A DNA stretch of 64,000 bases, taken from the NCBI RefSeq assembly GCF_001014645.1, contig NZ_LASZ01000015.1, positions 1 to 64,000 on the forward strand. Direction: 5' to 3'. The notes beneath the pieces are model-generated. The model searched no databases. It was not told the origin of the DNA and saw nothing but the letters and a program-made list of their open reading frames with translations. The position numbers and the translations under genes were made by a program. This DNA is from Luteimonas sp. FCS-9. GTDB lineage: Bacteria; Pseudomonadota; Gammaproteobacteria; Xanthomonadales; Xanthomonadaceae. Shown piece after piece: positions 8,888 to 20,995 of this stretch. The stretch's first letter is position 1. Each line of letters begins with the position of its first letter.

Positions 8888-10848
8888 CCCCCTCCACCGA
8901 CTCCGTGCGCGACCCCGCGGGTCTGCTCGTCGCGCTGCAGCGCAGCGGCGCGTTGCGCACGCTCGACCATGCGCTGGCGCAGAGCCTGCGCCGGCTCGAC
9001 CCCGACACGCCCGACCCGGTGCTCGCGGCCGCGGCGCTGGCCTCGCTGGCGGTCGCCAACGGGCACGCCGGCTTCGATCCCGCGCGCCCGCGGCTGCTGG
9101 TCGATGCCGACCTGGACTGGCCCGAGCCTGCCGCATGGCGCGCCCTGCTGCGCGACACGCGCTGGGTCGACCGGCCCGGCGACCCGCTCGCCCCGTCGGC
9201 CACCGGCACGCCGCTGGTGCTCGAACCGGACGACGCCGGCGGCCTGCTGTACCTGCGCCGCTACCGCGAATACGAGGCCGGCCTCGCCGCCGGCCTGCGG
9301 CGGATCGCGGCGCACCCGCTCGACGCGGCCGGCCCCGAGGCCGTCGCCGACATCTTCGCCACGCTGTTCCCCGACGCGCAGACCGGCGACGATCGCCAGG
9401 CGCGCGCCGCCGCGCTGGCGCTGCGCCGCGCGCTGCTGCTGGTCACCGGCGGCCCCGGCACCGGCAAGACCACGACCATCGCCCGCCTGCTGGTGCTGCG
9501 CATCGCCCAGGCCCTGCGCGGCGACCGACCGCCGCCGCGCATCGCGCTCGCCGCCCCCACCGGTCGCGCCGCCGAGCGCATGGCCGAGAGCCTGCGGCGC
9601 GCCGTGCAGGGCCTGACCGACAGTCTCGACCCGGCCCTGCACGCCGCGCTGCCCGGCGCCCTGCCCGACACCGCCTGCACGCTGCACCGCCTGCTCGGCA
9701 CGATTCCCGACAGTCCTGCATTCCGCCACAACGCCGCGCACCCGCTGCCACTGGACGTGCTGGTCGTCGACGAGGCCTCGATGGTCGACCTGCCGCTGAT
9801 GGCCAAGCTCGTCGACGCCGTCGCCGACGGCGCCCAGCTGATCCTGCTCGGCGATGCCGACCAGTTGCCGTCGGTGGAGGCCGGCGACGTGCTGGCCGCG
9901 ATCCTCGTCGCTGCCGGCGCCGGCCACGCGCTGCAGGCCGACGATGCCCGCGCGCTGCAGCCGCTGCTCGGCGTCGCCCCCGTCGACGCCGACACCCGCG
10001 GCCTGCGCGGCCATCGCGTGCAGTTGCTGCGCGGCTACCGCCAGGACGCCGGTTTCGACCTCGCGCCGCTGGCCGAGGCCGCCCGCGACGGCGACGCCGA
10101 CACCGCGCTGGCCCTGCTGCGCGGCGGCCAGCTGCGCGGCGTGCACTTCCACGAGGACGTGCCCGACCCGCTCGAGGCGCGCCACGACGCGCTGCTCGCG
10201 CACTGGCGGAGCCTCGCCGACGCGCCCGATCCCGCGACCGCGCTGGCGCGCGCCCAGCGTCTGCGGCTGCTCACCGCGGTGCGCGAGGGCCCGCAGGGCG
10301 CACGCGGCCTCAACGCCCGCATCGAAGCGCTGCTGTCGGGCCGCCGCACCGGCCCGACGCCTGCCTGGTTCGACGGCCGCCTGCTGCTGGTCACCGAGAA
10401 CAGCTACCGCCATCGCCTGTTCAACGGCGACATCGGCATCTGCCGGCTCGACGCGGACGGCGTGCCGATGGCCTGGTTTGCCGGCGACGCGCCCGGCGAG
10501 GTCCGCGCCTTCCACCCCGCCGCGCTGCCCGCGCACGAGAGCGCGTTCGCGATGACCGTGCACAAGGCCCAGGGCAGCGAGTTCGACGAAGTCTGGCTGC
10601 AGCTGCCGCGCCACGACAGCCGCGTGCTCTCGCGCGAACTCGTCTACACCGCGCTCACCCGCGCCCGCAGCCGCCTGCACGTCGCCGGCAGCGCCCAGGT
10701 GCTGCGCGACGCGCTCGCGCGGTACGCGGTGCGGATGTCGGGGCTGGCGTGGCGGCTCGGGGCAGCGAACACCCAAGCGGGCCCGGCGGCAACGCAAGAT
10801 CCCGGGCGGGATCCCGATGCCCCGCCGTGCCAGGGCGCGCTGTTCTAG
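8884..10848 (+). CDS. recD: RecD, exodeoxyribonuclease V alpha subunit
   Basis: 654 aa, an SF1B 5'-3' helicase and the fast motor of RecBCD. The Walker A motif is VTGGPGTGKTTTIARLL; Walker B is VLVVDEASMVDLPLMAKL. Further motifs are LLGDADQLPSVEAGDVL and the C-terminal AMTVHKAQGSEFDEVWLQLP followed by ELVYTALTRAR. The ATG at 8884 overlaps the recB TGA (ATGA), so all three subunits are translationally coupled. The last ~35 residues after YAVRMSGLAWRLG are low in conserved character. RecD presence makes this a complete RecBCD rather than an AddAB machine. Confidence 0.95.
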   Translation: MTPSTDSVRDPAGLLVALQRSGALRTLDHALAQSLRRLDPDTPDPVLAAAALASLAVANGHAGFDPARPRLLVDADLDWPEPAAWRALLRDTRWVDRPGDPLAPSATGTPLVLEPDDAGGLLYLRRYREYEAGLAAGLRRIAAHPLDAAGPEAVADIFATLFPDAQTGDDRQARAAALALRRALLLVTGGPGTGKTTTIARLLVLRIAQALRGDRPPPRIALAAPTGRAAERMAESLRRAVQGLTDSLDPALHAALPGALPDTACTLHRLLGTIPDSPAFRHNAAHPLPLDVLVVDEASMVDLPLMAKLVDAVADGAQLILLGDADQLPSVEAGDVLAAILVAAGAGHALQADDARALQPLLGVAPVDADTRGLRGHRVQLLRGYRQDAGFDLAPLAEAARDGDADTALALLRGGQLRGVHFHEDVPDPLEARHDALLAHWRSLADAPDPATALARAQRLRLLTAVREGPQGARGLNARIEALLSGRRTGPTPAWFDGRLLLVTENSYRHRLFNGDIGICRLDADGVPMAWFAGDAPGEVRAFHPAALPAHESAFAMTVHKAQGSEFDEVWLQLPRHDSRVLSRELVYTALTRARSRLHVAGSAQVLRDALARYAVRMSGLAWRLGAANTQAGPAATQDPGRDPDAPPCQGALF

Positions 10849-11025
10849 CGCATCGCCTTCCCTTCATGCACGCGCCGCGCCCAACCGGAGATCACCCGTG
10901 ATCCCGGACAAGCTCCTGCGCACGAGCACGCTCGCGTTTGCTTCCATCGTCCCGGCTGCATCGACCGGCGCACACTGATCTCCGCAACTCGGCCACGCAC
11001 AAACGCGGGCGGGCGTCGCCTGTAC
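10849..11025. other. recD/rhodanese convergent spacer with a tiny ORF
   Basis: 177-bp spacer between convergent genes. It contains a 26-codon plus-strand frame starting GTG at 10898 and ending TGA at 10978, preceded by GGAG seven bases upstream. Its product (start MIPDKLLRTS, end AASTGAH) matches nothing I recognise and could be chance. No clear terminator hairpin is visible. Confidence 0.25.
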
Positions 11026-11577
11026 TCAGCCCGATACGGGCGTGCCTGATCGGCGATTCCACGGCATGTGCGCCAGCACCCGCGCAAGACCGCAGACCCC
11101 GCTGATGCCAGCGAACGTCAGGCCAGCGCCGATGCCACCCGCCAGCAGGTGGAACCAGGGCGAGGCACCGAAACCCAGGGCCGTCGCCAGCAGGACGAGG
11201 CTGCCGGCCGCAATCTGGACCTGGCGATTGAGCTCCAGCGGCTGTGTCCGGTCCTGCAGTACCGGCAGGCCGGCCTGCTTCCAGGCGTCCAGGCCGCCTT
11301 CGAGTGCGCATACCCGGACATGCGGACCCGCGGCGGCGGCGAGCCGCGCCGCATGGACGCCGGTCCGCATCCCCGAGCGGCAATGAAACACCACGACCGT
11401 GGCCTCTCCCCGCGGCAGGGGCGTGGTGCCGAGGTGCGGCAGCGGATGGGACACCGCATCGGGAATCCGCTCACGGACATGTTCGTCGTGGTCGCGGATA
11501 TCGATCAGGCGGGCGCCTGCCTGCACGAGTGCGAAGGCGGCATGTGCGTCGAGCATGTCCATCGTGGGGGGCCTCAT
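11026..11577 (-). CDS. Rhodanese-DUF2892 membrane protein (YgaP-like)
   Basis: 183 aa. An N-terminal rhodanese domain carries the active-site loop VVFHCRSGMRTG, with catalytic Cys in CRSGMRT, and LIDIRDHDEHVRERI before it. A C-terminal DUF2892 module has two hydrophobic segments (AAGSLVLLATALGFG and LLAGGIGAGLTFAGISG) ending MPWNR, the same architecture as inner-membrane YgaP. It probably accepts sulfane sulfur from persulfides or thiosulfate at the membrane. The start chosen (11577) overlaps the stop of the upstream repressor gene by ATGA; an internal ATG at 11562 is an alternative. Coupling to a BigR/SqrR-like sensor supports a role in sulfide or persulfide handling. Confidence 0.88.
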   Translation of the reverse strand: MRPPTMDMLDAHAAFALVQAGARLIDIRDHDEHVRERIPDAVSHPLPHLGTTPLPRGEATVVVFHCRSGMRTGVHAARLAAAAGPHVRVCALEGGLDAWKQAGLPVLQDRTQPLELNRQVQIAAGSLVLLATALGFGASPWFHLLAGGIGAGLTFAGISGVCGLARVLAHMPWNRRSGTPVSG

Positions 11578-11882
11578 GGGCAGAACAGATCCTTGAGCGT
11601 GGCAATCAGCCGGGCCACGCGTGGATCGGCGATGCGGTAGTGCAGCGTCTGCGCCTCGCGGCGAAAGCACACCAGCCCGTCTTCGCGCATCCGCGCCAGA
11701 TGCTGGGACAGCGCCGACTGGCTCAATTGCACCTGGGCCTGCAGGGCGCCCACGCTGGCCTCGCCGTGCTCGATCAACAGGCACAGCAGCAGTAGCCGTT
11801 GCGGGTGGCCGAGAATGCGGAGCATCGAGGCCGCCTGCTCGGCGCCTTGGCGCATGAAATCCTGGGAGTCGTCGGTTGGCAT
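11574..11882 (-). CDS. bigR: BigR/SqrR-like persulfide-sensing ArsR repressor
   Basis: 102 aa winged-helix ArsR family protein (LRILGHPQRLLLLCLLIEHG, recognition region LSQSALSQHLARMREDGLV). Unlike metal-binding ArsR proteins it has only two cysteines: one in helix 2 (LLLLCLL) and one near the C terminus (DLFCP). That is the pair which forms a di- or polysulfide bond in BigR of Xylella and SqrR of Rhodobacter, so the likely signal is sulfide/persulfide. It is first in an operon with the rhodanese gene (4-base overlap) and divergent from an AhpD-like gene; the intergenic palindrome is its likely operator. The family call comes from motif positions, not alignment. Confidence 0.85.
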   Translation of the reverse strand: MPTDDSQDFMRQGAEQAASMLRILGHPQRLLLLCLLIEHGEASVGALQAQVQLSQSALSQHLARMREDGLVCFRREAQTLHYRIADPRVARLIATLKDLFCP

Positions 11883-11891
11883 GTCGCCATA

Positions 11892-11926
11892 ATATTAGGT
11901 TTTTCTAAATTAGAGAATACTAATAT
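11892..11926. promoter_or_regulatory. AT-rich palindromic operator of the bigR-like/ahpD-like pair
   Basis: ATATTAG (11892-11898) and CTAATAT (11920-11926) form an inverted repeat around an inner perfect palindrome TCTAAATTAGA (11904-11914). This is a strikingly AT-rich island in a very GC-rich chromosome. It starts 9 bp upstream of the repressor ATG and ends 41 bp before the divergent ahpD-like ATG, so one bound repressor could silence both sides. BigR operators are AT-rich palindromes of this kind; assignment is by inference. Confidence 0.7.
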
Positions 11927-11967
11927 GATGACGTGGCCGGCGTCGTGCCGGCTCCCTGGAATCGCCA

Positions 11968-12327
11968 ATGCACGCCTCGACCTATACCGAACTGACTCGC
12001 GACATCTCGCGTGATCTCGACGACCTGCGCAGCCACCACGCCGATGTGATGCGCGGCTTCAACGCGCTGAGCAAGGCGGCGATGGCACCCGGCGCCCTCG
12101 ACGAGAAGACCAAGGAGTTGATTGCGATGGCCATCGGCGTGGCCAACCGCTGCGACGGCTGCCTCGGCTTCCACGCCAGGGCACTGGTGCGCCTGGGGGC
12201 CACGCGGGGCGAATTCCGGGAGATGCTGGGCGTGGCCGTCTACATGGGCGGTGGCCCTTCGCTGATGTACGCAGCCAATGCGCAGGCGGCCTACGAAGAA
12301 TTCATGGGCGCTGCCCGCTCGGCCTGA
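11968..12327 (+). CDS. AhpD-like carboxymuconolactone decarboxylase family protein
   Basis: 119 aa, a single CMD/AhpD domain. The peroxidatic CxxC-x-x-H signature is CDGCLGFH, in the context ELIAMAIGVANRCDGC, typical of AhpD-like alkylhydroperoxidases. Such proteins reduce peroxides or thiols via the two cysteines and a downstream His. The gene is divergent from the BigR-like repressor, sharing its operator, which suggests induction by sulfide/persulfide or oxidants. It is a stand-alone protein, not an AhpC partner as far as this window shows. No decarboxylase role in the aromatic pathway is implied. Confidence 0.85.
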   Translation: MHASTYTELTRDISRDLDDLRSHHADVMRGFNALSKAAMAPGALDEKTKELIAMAIGVANRCDGCLGFHARALVRLGATRGEFREMLGVAVYMGGGPSLMYAANAQAAYEEFMGAARSA

Positions 12328-12406
12328 CGCCCTCTGACGAACGGGGCGCCCTGCAGCCACCGGCGGCGATTTCGCTGGCTACGCCGCGCGAGGCCTCGCC
12401 GCACCC

Positions 12407-12437
12407 TTGACCTTCCCACGATGGCAAGGCTTAGGCT
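12407..12437 (+). promoter_or_regulatory. CueR-type promoter of copA
   Basis: -35 TTGACC (12407-12412) and -10 TAGGCT (12432-12437) are separated by 19 bp, the over-long spacer typical of MerR-activated promoters. The spacer contains the dyad CCTTCCC (12411-12417) / GGCAAGG (12423-12429), the known CueR box pattern. The upstream in-frame ATG at 12421 falls inside this promoter, which supports the copA start at 12469. Confidence 0.88.
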
Positions 12438-12468
12438 GGACGCAGGTTCCCGCCTTCGTGGAGTTGCC

Positions 12469-14966
<2,498 letters not shown>

Positions 14967-14970
<4 letters not shown>

Positions 14971-15458
14971 ACATCGGCGACGCCGCCCGCGCCTCCGGGG
15001 TCTCGGCCAAGATGATCCGCTACTACGAGCAGACCGGCCTGATCCCCGCGGCCGTCCGCACCGCCGCCGGCTACCGCGCGTACACGCAGGCGGACATCCA
15101 CCGCCTGCACTTCGTCCGCCGCGCCCGCGACCTCGGCTTCTCGGTCGCCGAGATCGCCGACCTGCTGGGTCTGTGGCACGACACCGCGCGCCACAGCGCC
15201 GACGTCAAACACCTGGCACAGGACCGCATCGCCGAACTCGAGCGCCGCATGCGCGACCTGCAGCAGATGACCGCCACGCTCAGGACGCTGGTCGACTGCT
15301 GCGCCGGCGACGACCGGCCCGATTGCCCGATCCTCGAGGAGCTGCAGCAGCCCGATGCCGGACCGGCGGACGATGCGCCGCGTACCGGCGCCGTGGTCCG
15401 GCGCACGCGCTTGACGGTAACGAAGACACCCGGCGCGACGCGCACCCGGGCGCGGTAG
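14967..15458 (+). CDS. cueR: CueR, copper-responsive MerR activator
   Basis: 163 aa. The N-terminal MerR helix-turn-helix reads [20 protein letters not shown], with [17 protein letters not shown] following. The effector loop [16 protein letters not shown] contains the two cysteines that bind Cu(I)/Ag(I) in CueR, spaced as in the E. coli CAGDDxxDCP-type loop. The protein is about 25 residues longer than E. coli CueR because of an unconserved basic tail. It overlaps copA by ATGA and should activate the two 19-bp-spacer promoters upstream of copA and copZ. Confidence 0.93.
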
Positions 15459-15547
15459 AAGAAGCCCGGATCGCCGCATCGCCCTCGCGCGTACGCGGTC
15501 GGCCCACGGTGCGGCCTGGCCATGCAGGCCCCACCGCGGAAGACGCA

Positions 15548-15742
15548 TCAGCCCTCGCGCGGCGGGAACCCGGCCTCGCGCAGCGCCGCGACGACCGCCT
15601 CGCGCGATGCCGAGGTCCGGACGTCCACCGTGCGGTTCGGCGGATCGGCTTCCACGGTCGCCTGCGCATCGACGGCCTGGATCGCCTTGGTCACCGACCG
15701 CGCACAGCCGCCGCAGGTCATGTCGTCGAGATGGAATTGCAT
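15548..15742 (-). CDS. copZ: CopZ-like copper chaperone (HMA domain)
   Basis: 64 aa, one heavy-metal-associated domain. The metal motif is MTCGGCARSVTKAI near the N terminus; the remainder has the expected beta-alpha-beta pattern ending REAGFPP. It delivers Cu(I) in the cytosol to CopA. The ATG at 15742 is preceded by AGGAG, so the longer upstream frame is rejected. It is convergent with cueR and has its own CueR-type promoter, making it part of the same regulon although on the opposite strand. Confidence 0.92.
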   Translation of the reverse strand: MQFHLDDMTCGGCARSVTKAIQAVDAQATVEADPPNRTVDVRTSASREAVVAALREAGFPPREG

Positions 15743-15770
15743 GGCGGGCTCCTGTGGTCCGTGGACCTGC

Positions 15771-15801
15771 AGTGTGCGGCTTGCCACGGTGGGAAGGTCA
15801 A
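15771..15801 (-). promoter_or_regulatory. CueR-type promoter of copZ
   Basis: Read on the minus strand: -35 TTGACC (15801-15796), 19-bp spacer carrying the dyad CTTCCC / GGCAAG, then a weak -10 CACACT (15776-15771). The arrangement copies the copA promoter almost base for base over the dyad, which supports shared control by CueR. Confidence 0.82.
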
Positions 15802-15977
15802 GGCCGTGGCCCTGTTTTGCGACATGCATTGGGCTGACTGGTCTCCGTGCTCCACTGAAGGCGATCCGCTCGAACGAACGCGCATCGAAGACGGCGCGCG
15901 CTGTGCCGCCGCCAGACGACGGCTTTCCGGGCGTCCTCCTTGCCGCTATCGTGCGCAGCAGGAAGGAGGGGAAGCGC

Positions 15978-16799
15978 ATGGGACGCGGACGACGCAACAC
16001 ATTCGATGACCTGGCCGCGTTGCCATGGCCGGTCGCGCTCGCGATCGGCCTGCTCGGCTACGCCGCCATCCGGCATGGCGTGCCGGCCTATTTCGCGCGA
16101 CTCGACGGTCCGTTCGCCCAAGGATTGGCGACGCAAACCGATGCGTTCGCCCCGATCGCCTGGTTGTGGCTCGCCGCCTGCAGCCTCGCCTCGCTGGCGG
16201 CCCTCGTCCGCGCGCGCCGACGCCGTCGCCTGCTCGACAGCTGCACGCAGCTCGACAGCGTGGCCGCGCTGGGCTGGCGCGATTTCGAGCGTCTCGTCGG
16301 CGAGGCGTTCCGCCGCCAGGGCTACAGCATCGAGGAGACCGGCCTCGGCGGTGCGGATGGTGGGATCGACCTGATCCTGCGCAAGGGCGGCCAGCGCACC
16401 CTCGTGCAATGCAAGCAGTGGCGACGCCGCCAGGTGCCGGTCGGCGTCGTCCGGGAGATGTTCGGCTTGCTCGCGCACCACGGCGCGCACGCAGTCCGCA
16501 TCGCCGCGCTGGGCGGATTCACGCGGGACGCTGCGCGATTCGCGCAGGGCAAGCCGATCGAACTCATCGACGGGCCGACACTGTGGAGGATGATCCGCGA
16601 CGTGCAGTCGGGCGACGGCGCGGCCGACGGCATGCCCCGCACGCAGACACCGCCAGCATCCATGCAGACAGGCCCCGCGTCCGACGCAACGCCGGCCTGC
16701 CCGCGTTGCGGTGCCACGATGGTGACGCGGACCAACCGGCGGACCGGGCAGTCGTTCTGGGGCTGCGCGGCGTATCCGGCGTGCCGGGGAACGCGCTGA
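15978..16799 (+). CDS. Membrane-anchored Mrr-type restriction endonuclease with zinc ribbon
   Basis: 273 aa. Two N-terminal hydrophobic segments (WPVALAIGLLGYAAI and IAWLWLAACSLASLAAL) are followed by an Mrr_cat nuclease domain. The PD-(D/E)xK-like centre is GGADGGIDLIL then TLVQCKQWR, the QxK form of Mrr/RecB-like nucleases. The C terminus has a topoisomerase-type zinc ribbon (CPRCGATMV, then FWGCAAYPACRG). GGAGGGGAAG lies just upstream of the ATG. Such proteins are often annotated as restriction endonucleases; the actual substrate is unknown and could be modified or damaged DNA near the membrane. Confidence 0.85.
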   Translation: MGRGRRNTFDDLAALPWPVALAIGLLGYAAIRHGVPAYFARLDGPFAQGLATQTDAFAPIAWLWLAACSLASLAALVRARRRRRLLDSCTQLDSVAALGWRDFERLVGEAFRRQGYSIEETGLGGADGGIDLILRKGGQRTLVQCKQWRRRQVPVGVVREMFGLLAHHGAHAVRIAALGGFTRDAARFAQGKPIELIDGPTLWRMIRDVQSGDGAADGMPRTQTPPASMQTGPASDATPACPRCGATMVTRTNRRTGQSFWGCAAYPACRGTR

Positions 16800-16830
16800 G
16801 CGCTTGCCCCGGCGTCGCGACCGCCGGCCT

Positions 16831-18234
16831 TCAGAACGTGTACTTCACCGTCGTATGCAGGCGACGCAGTTCGCCGCTCTCGCCGTTGGACAGCGTGCGC
16901 TCGCCCCAGCTCAGTTCGGCACCCACGTCCAGGCGCGGGAACGGCGAATAGATCAGGTTGTAGCGCCAGGATTGGGTCTTCTTCGTCGCCAGCGGGCCGA
17001 CGGCCGCGCTGTCGGTGTCGATATGCGCGGCCGAATAGGCGAGCGTGCTGCGCAGGCGATCGTTCCAGTCATGCCGCCAGCCGGCGAAGCCGGCCACCAG
17101 ATCCTGCGCTTCCAGTGCGCCGTCGGTATCGATGTAGGCATCGGGCGCCAGGCCGAAGCCGATATAGCGGCCCAGGCCCGGACCGCCGCTGAGCGTGTAC
17201 TGCAGGGTGTCGCGGTCGCCCAGCTCGAAGCTGCCGGCCAGACTCAACGCCGCGCCGGTCGTGCGGTCGGTCTGCGTGCGCAGCTGGCGCGCGATACCGG
17301 CGACGCTGAAATGGCCCCAGTCGCCCTTGGTCTGCCAGCGTGCGGTGACATCGGGCACGTTGTTCTGGCCGGACTGGACGTGCGCCGGGCTGCCGGCCTG
17401 GTACCAGGTCTGCGGGTTTTCCAGCGAGAACGACCAGTTCCCCGTGGTGTAGCGGATCTGGGCCTGCCGCGCGAACAGGGTGCCGTCGACGATGCCGACG
17501 AAATCCACGCTCTCGGGCAGCGACCCCAGGTCGACCGCGTTGCTCCAGGTCTGGCCGGCCAGCCACTTGTTCCACTGCACGTAGGCGTGGCGCAGCGTCG
17601 GCGGGTAGCCGTTGGAGAACTTCTCGTTGCCGACATTGCTGTTGCCGCCGCCGAAGAAGTCCATCTCGACATAGGCCTTGAACGTGTCGCCCGCATCGGT
17701 GACCCGGTCCACACCGAACCACAGGCGCGAGAACTGCGCGTGGAAGTCGGTGTAGCTTTCGCCGGGGCCCTGGTTGACCGGCGTCGCGGTCGGGAAATAG
17801 AACATGCGCCCCGGCGTGCCGTCGGGGATGGGACCGTCGCTGGTCCAGGTGGACAGCGCATCGAGCTTGATGAAGCCGCCGAAACTGAAACGACTGTCGC
17901 TGTTGACGATCGACGTGGCCTGGATCGGCGGCTTGCCGGCCGGCGCCGATGCGGTCGGCGCCGCGGCCGATGCGCCGGCTGGCGACCCGGGCGTGACGGC
18001 CACGGCCGTCGCCGGCGTCGCATCGGAAGCCCGTTCGACCCATGCGCCGGCAAGCTGGGCCTGTTGCGCCTGCACGATCGCCTTCAGGGCGAGCAGTTCG
18101 GATTCGAGTTGCTGGATGCGCGCGTCCTGCTCCGATTCCTTCGGCGTTTGCGCGGACGTGGCGGGCGCGTACAGCGCGGCGGTGATCGCGCACGCGAGTG
18201 CGGCGCGGCGAAGTGCGGCGGCGGGTGATGCCAT
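16831..18234 (-). CDS. dcaP: DcaP-like outer-membrane porin
   Basis: 467 aa with a signal peptide (MASPAAALRRAALACAITAA, cleavage around ATSA-Q). A short coiled-coil segment follows (ARIQQLESELLALKAIVQAQ), as in trimeric DcaP porins, then a proline/alanine-rich linker and a 16-strand-type barrel ending in HTTVKYTF with C-terminal Phe. DcaP proteins admit dicarboxylates and aromatic acids. GGGAGGGAAG precedes the ATG at 18234. It is the last gene of the aromatic run, 61 bp after pcaD, so it likely serves as the outer-membrane entry for benzoate-type substrates. Confidence 0.85.
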   Translation of the reverse strand: MASPAAALRRAALACAITAALYAPATSAQTPKESEQDARIQQLESELLALKAIVQAQQAQLAGAWVERASDATPATAVAVTPGSPAGASAAAPTASAPAGKPPIQATSIVNSDSRFSFGGFIKLDALSTWTSDGPIPDGTPGRMFYFPTATPVNQGPGESYTDFHAQFSRLWFGVDRVTDAGDTFKAYVEMDFFGGGNSNVGNEKFSNGYPPTLRHAYVQWNKWLAGQTWSNAVDLGSLPESVDFVGIVDGTLFARQAQIRYTTGNWSFSLENPQTWYQAGSPAHVQSGQNNVPDVTARWQTKGDWGHFSVAGIARQLRTQTDRTTGAALSLAGSFELGDRDTLQYTLSGGPGLGRYIGFGLAPDAYIDTDGALEAQDLVAGFAGWRHDWNDRLRSTLAYSAAHIDTDSAAVGPLATKKTQSWRYNLIYSPFPRLDVGAELSWGERTLSNGESGELRRLHTTVKYTF

Positions 18235-18295
18235 GCTTCCCTCCCAGGAACATGAAGCGTGGATGGACGACGCGATGGGCGACGCTTGGATCGGC

Positions 18296-19075
18296 TCAGG
18301 ACAGGAAATCGCGCAGTGCGGCGTTGAAGGCGTCGGGCGACTCGACGTTGACCAGGTGGCGGCCGGGCAGCGACACGTGTCGCCCACCGCAGGTATCGGC
18401 GATCGCCTGCAGGTCGGACGGCGGGCAGACCGGATCGTCGTCGCCCGAGATCGCGAGCAGCGGGATGTCGATGCCAGCGATGTCGGCGCGCAGATCGGCC
18501 CCGGCGAGGGCGGCGCAGCAACCCGCATACCCGGCGACCGAGGTCGCGACGAAGCCGGCCAGGATGCGGTCGACCTCGGCTGCGTGCATGCTGCGGAAGC
18601 TGGCGCCGAACCAGCGCTCGGCGGTCGCGCCGGCCATCCAGTCCAGTCCCCGCGCCTGGACATCGGCGATGCGCGTCGTCCAGGCCTCGGCGGTGCCGAT
18701 CTTCGACGCGGTCGCGCAGACCGCCACGCGCGCCAGTCGCCGCGGCGCGTGGACGGCAAGCCATTGCGCGACGAGGCCGCCGATCGACAGCCCGCAGTAA
18801 TGCGCGCGTTCGATGCCCAGCGCATCGAACAGCGCCAGCACGTCGCCGCCCAGATCGGCGAGCGTATACGGCCCGGGCGCGGCGGTGGACGCGCCATGCC
18901 CCCGGCGGTCGTAGCGCAGCACGCGGAACCGGTCGGCGAACGCGCCGGCCTGCGCGTCCCACATCGACAGGTCGGTGCCGAGCGAATTGCAGAACACCAG
19001 CCACGGTGCGCCGTCGGCGCCTTGGACGCGGTAGCGCAGGCGATGCGTCGGCAGTTCCAGGAACGCGTTGCTCAT
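18296..19075 (-). CDS. pcaD: PcaD, beta-ketoadipate enol-lactone hydrolase
   Basis: 259 aa alpha/beta hydrolase. It opens beta-ketoadipate enol-lactone to beta-ketoadipate. The nucleophile elbow is CGLSIGGLVAQWLA, the acid lies in ISGDDDPVCPP and the His in LPGRHLVNVESP; the N-terminal FCNSLGTDLSMWD is characteristic of PcaD. The ATG at 19075 gives the family start (the frame stays open to 19141). It follows pcaF by 58 bp. In this cluster it takes the CatC product, so it serves the catechol branch; no protocatechuate genes are present. Confidence 0.93.
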   Translation of the reverse strand: MSNAFLELPTHRLRYRVQGADGAPWLVFCNSLGTDLSMWDAQAGAFADRFRVLRYDRRGHGASTAAPGPYTLADLGGDVLALFDALGIERAHYCGLSIGGLVAQWLAVHAPRRLARVAVCATASKIGTAEAWTTRIADVQARGLDWMAGATAERWFGASFRSMHAAEVDRILAGFVATSVAGYAGCCAALAGADLRADIAGIDIPLLAISGDDDPVCPPSDLQAIADTCGGRHVSLPGRHLVNVESPDAFNAALRDFLS

Positions 19076-19133
19076 GTCCCCCGTGTCCGGGACCTGTTCC
19101 AGGCCGACCCACCGGTCGCCGTGCGCCGCCGCC

Positions 19134-20335
<1,202 letters not shown>

Positions 20336-20339
<4 letters not shown>

Positions 20340-20995
20340 GCGGACACTCCGGACGGGGCAGCGATGGCGAGGCCGGTCAGGCGGCAGAGGTCGTCGATCG
20401 AGAGGCCCTCGGCGAGCCCGATCGCGCGTGCGCCCTCCACGCCGACGTCGATGACGCCGTGGTCGGTATAGAGGCGCGAGACGCAACCGATGCCGGTCAG
20501 CGGATAGGTGCAGGCGCCGACGAGCTTGCTCTGCCCGTTACGGGTCAGCAGGTCCATCGTCACGAAGACCTGCTTGGCACCGATGGCGAGATCCATCGCG
20601 CCGCCGACCGCGGGAATCGCGCCTGGTGCGCCGGTGCTCCAGTTGGCGAGATCGCCGGCGGTCGAGACCTGGAACGCGCCGAGCACGCAGATGTCGAGGT
20701 GGCCGCCGCGCATCATCGCGAACGAGTCGGCGTGGTGGAAATAGCAGCCGCCGCGCAGCAGCGTCACCGGCTGCTTGCCGGCGTTGATCAGTTCGGGGTC
20801 CTCGTCGCCGGGCGCAGGCGCCGGCCCCATGCCGAGCAGGCCGTTCTCCGACTGCAGGAAGATCTCCTTGTCGGGCGGCAGGTAGTTGGCGACCGTGGTC
20901 GGCAGGCCGATGCCGAGGTTGACGTAGGCACCTTCTGGAATGTCGCGGGCGACGCGGCGCGCGATCTGGTCACGGGTCAGCAGGGCGACGGCCAT
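20336..20995 (-). CDS. pcaJ: PcaJ, 3-oxoadipate CoA-transferase subunit B
   Basis: 219 aa beta subunit of succinyl-CoA:3-oxoadipate CoA-transferase, which activates beta-ketoadipate. The catalytic glutamate region is [12 protein letters not shown], preceded by [36 protein letters not shown] is also conserved. It starts within a TGATG junction with pcaI (1-base overlap) and its stop overlaps pcaF. Two-subunit transferases of this type also act on acetoacetate (ScoB/AtoA), but the context favours 3-oxoadipate. Confidence 0.93.

Noticed and set aside
5024..9136. 1370-codon minus-strand frame opposite recB
   Set aside because: Antisense shadow; no recognisable domain, and recB carries helicase and nuclease motifs.
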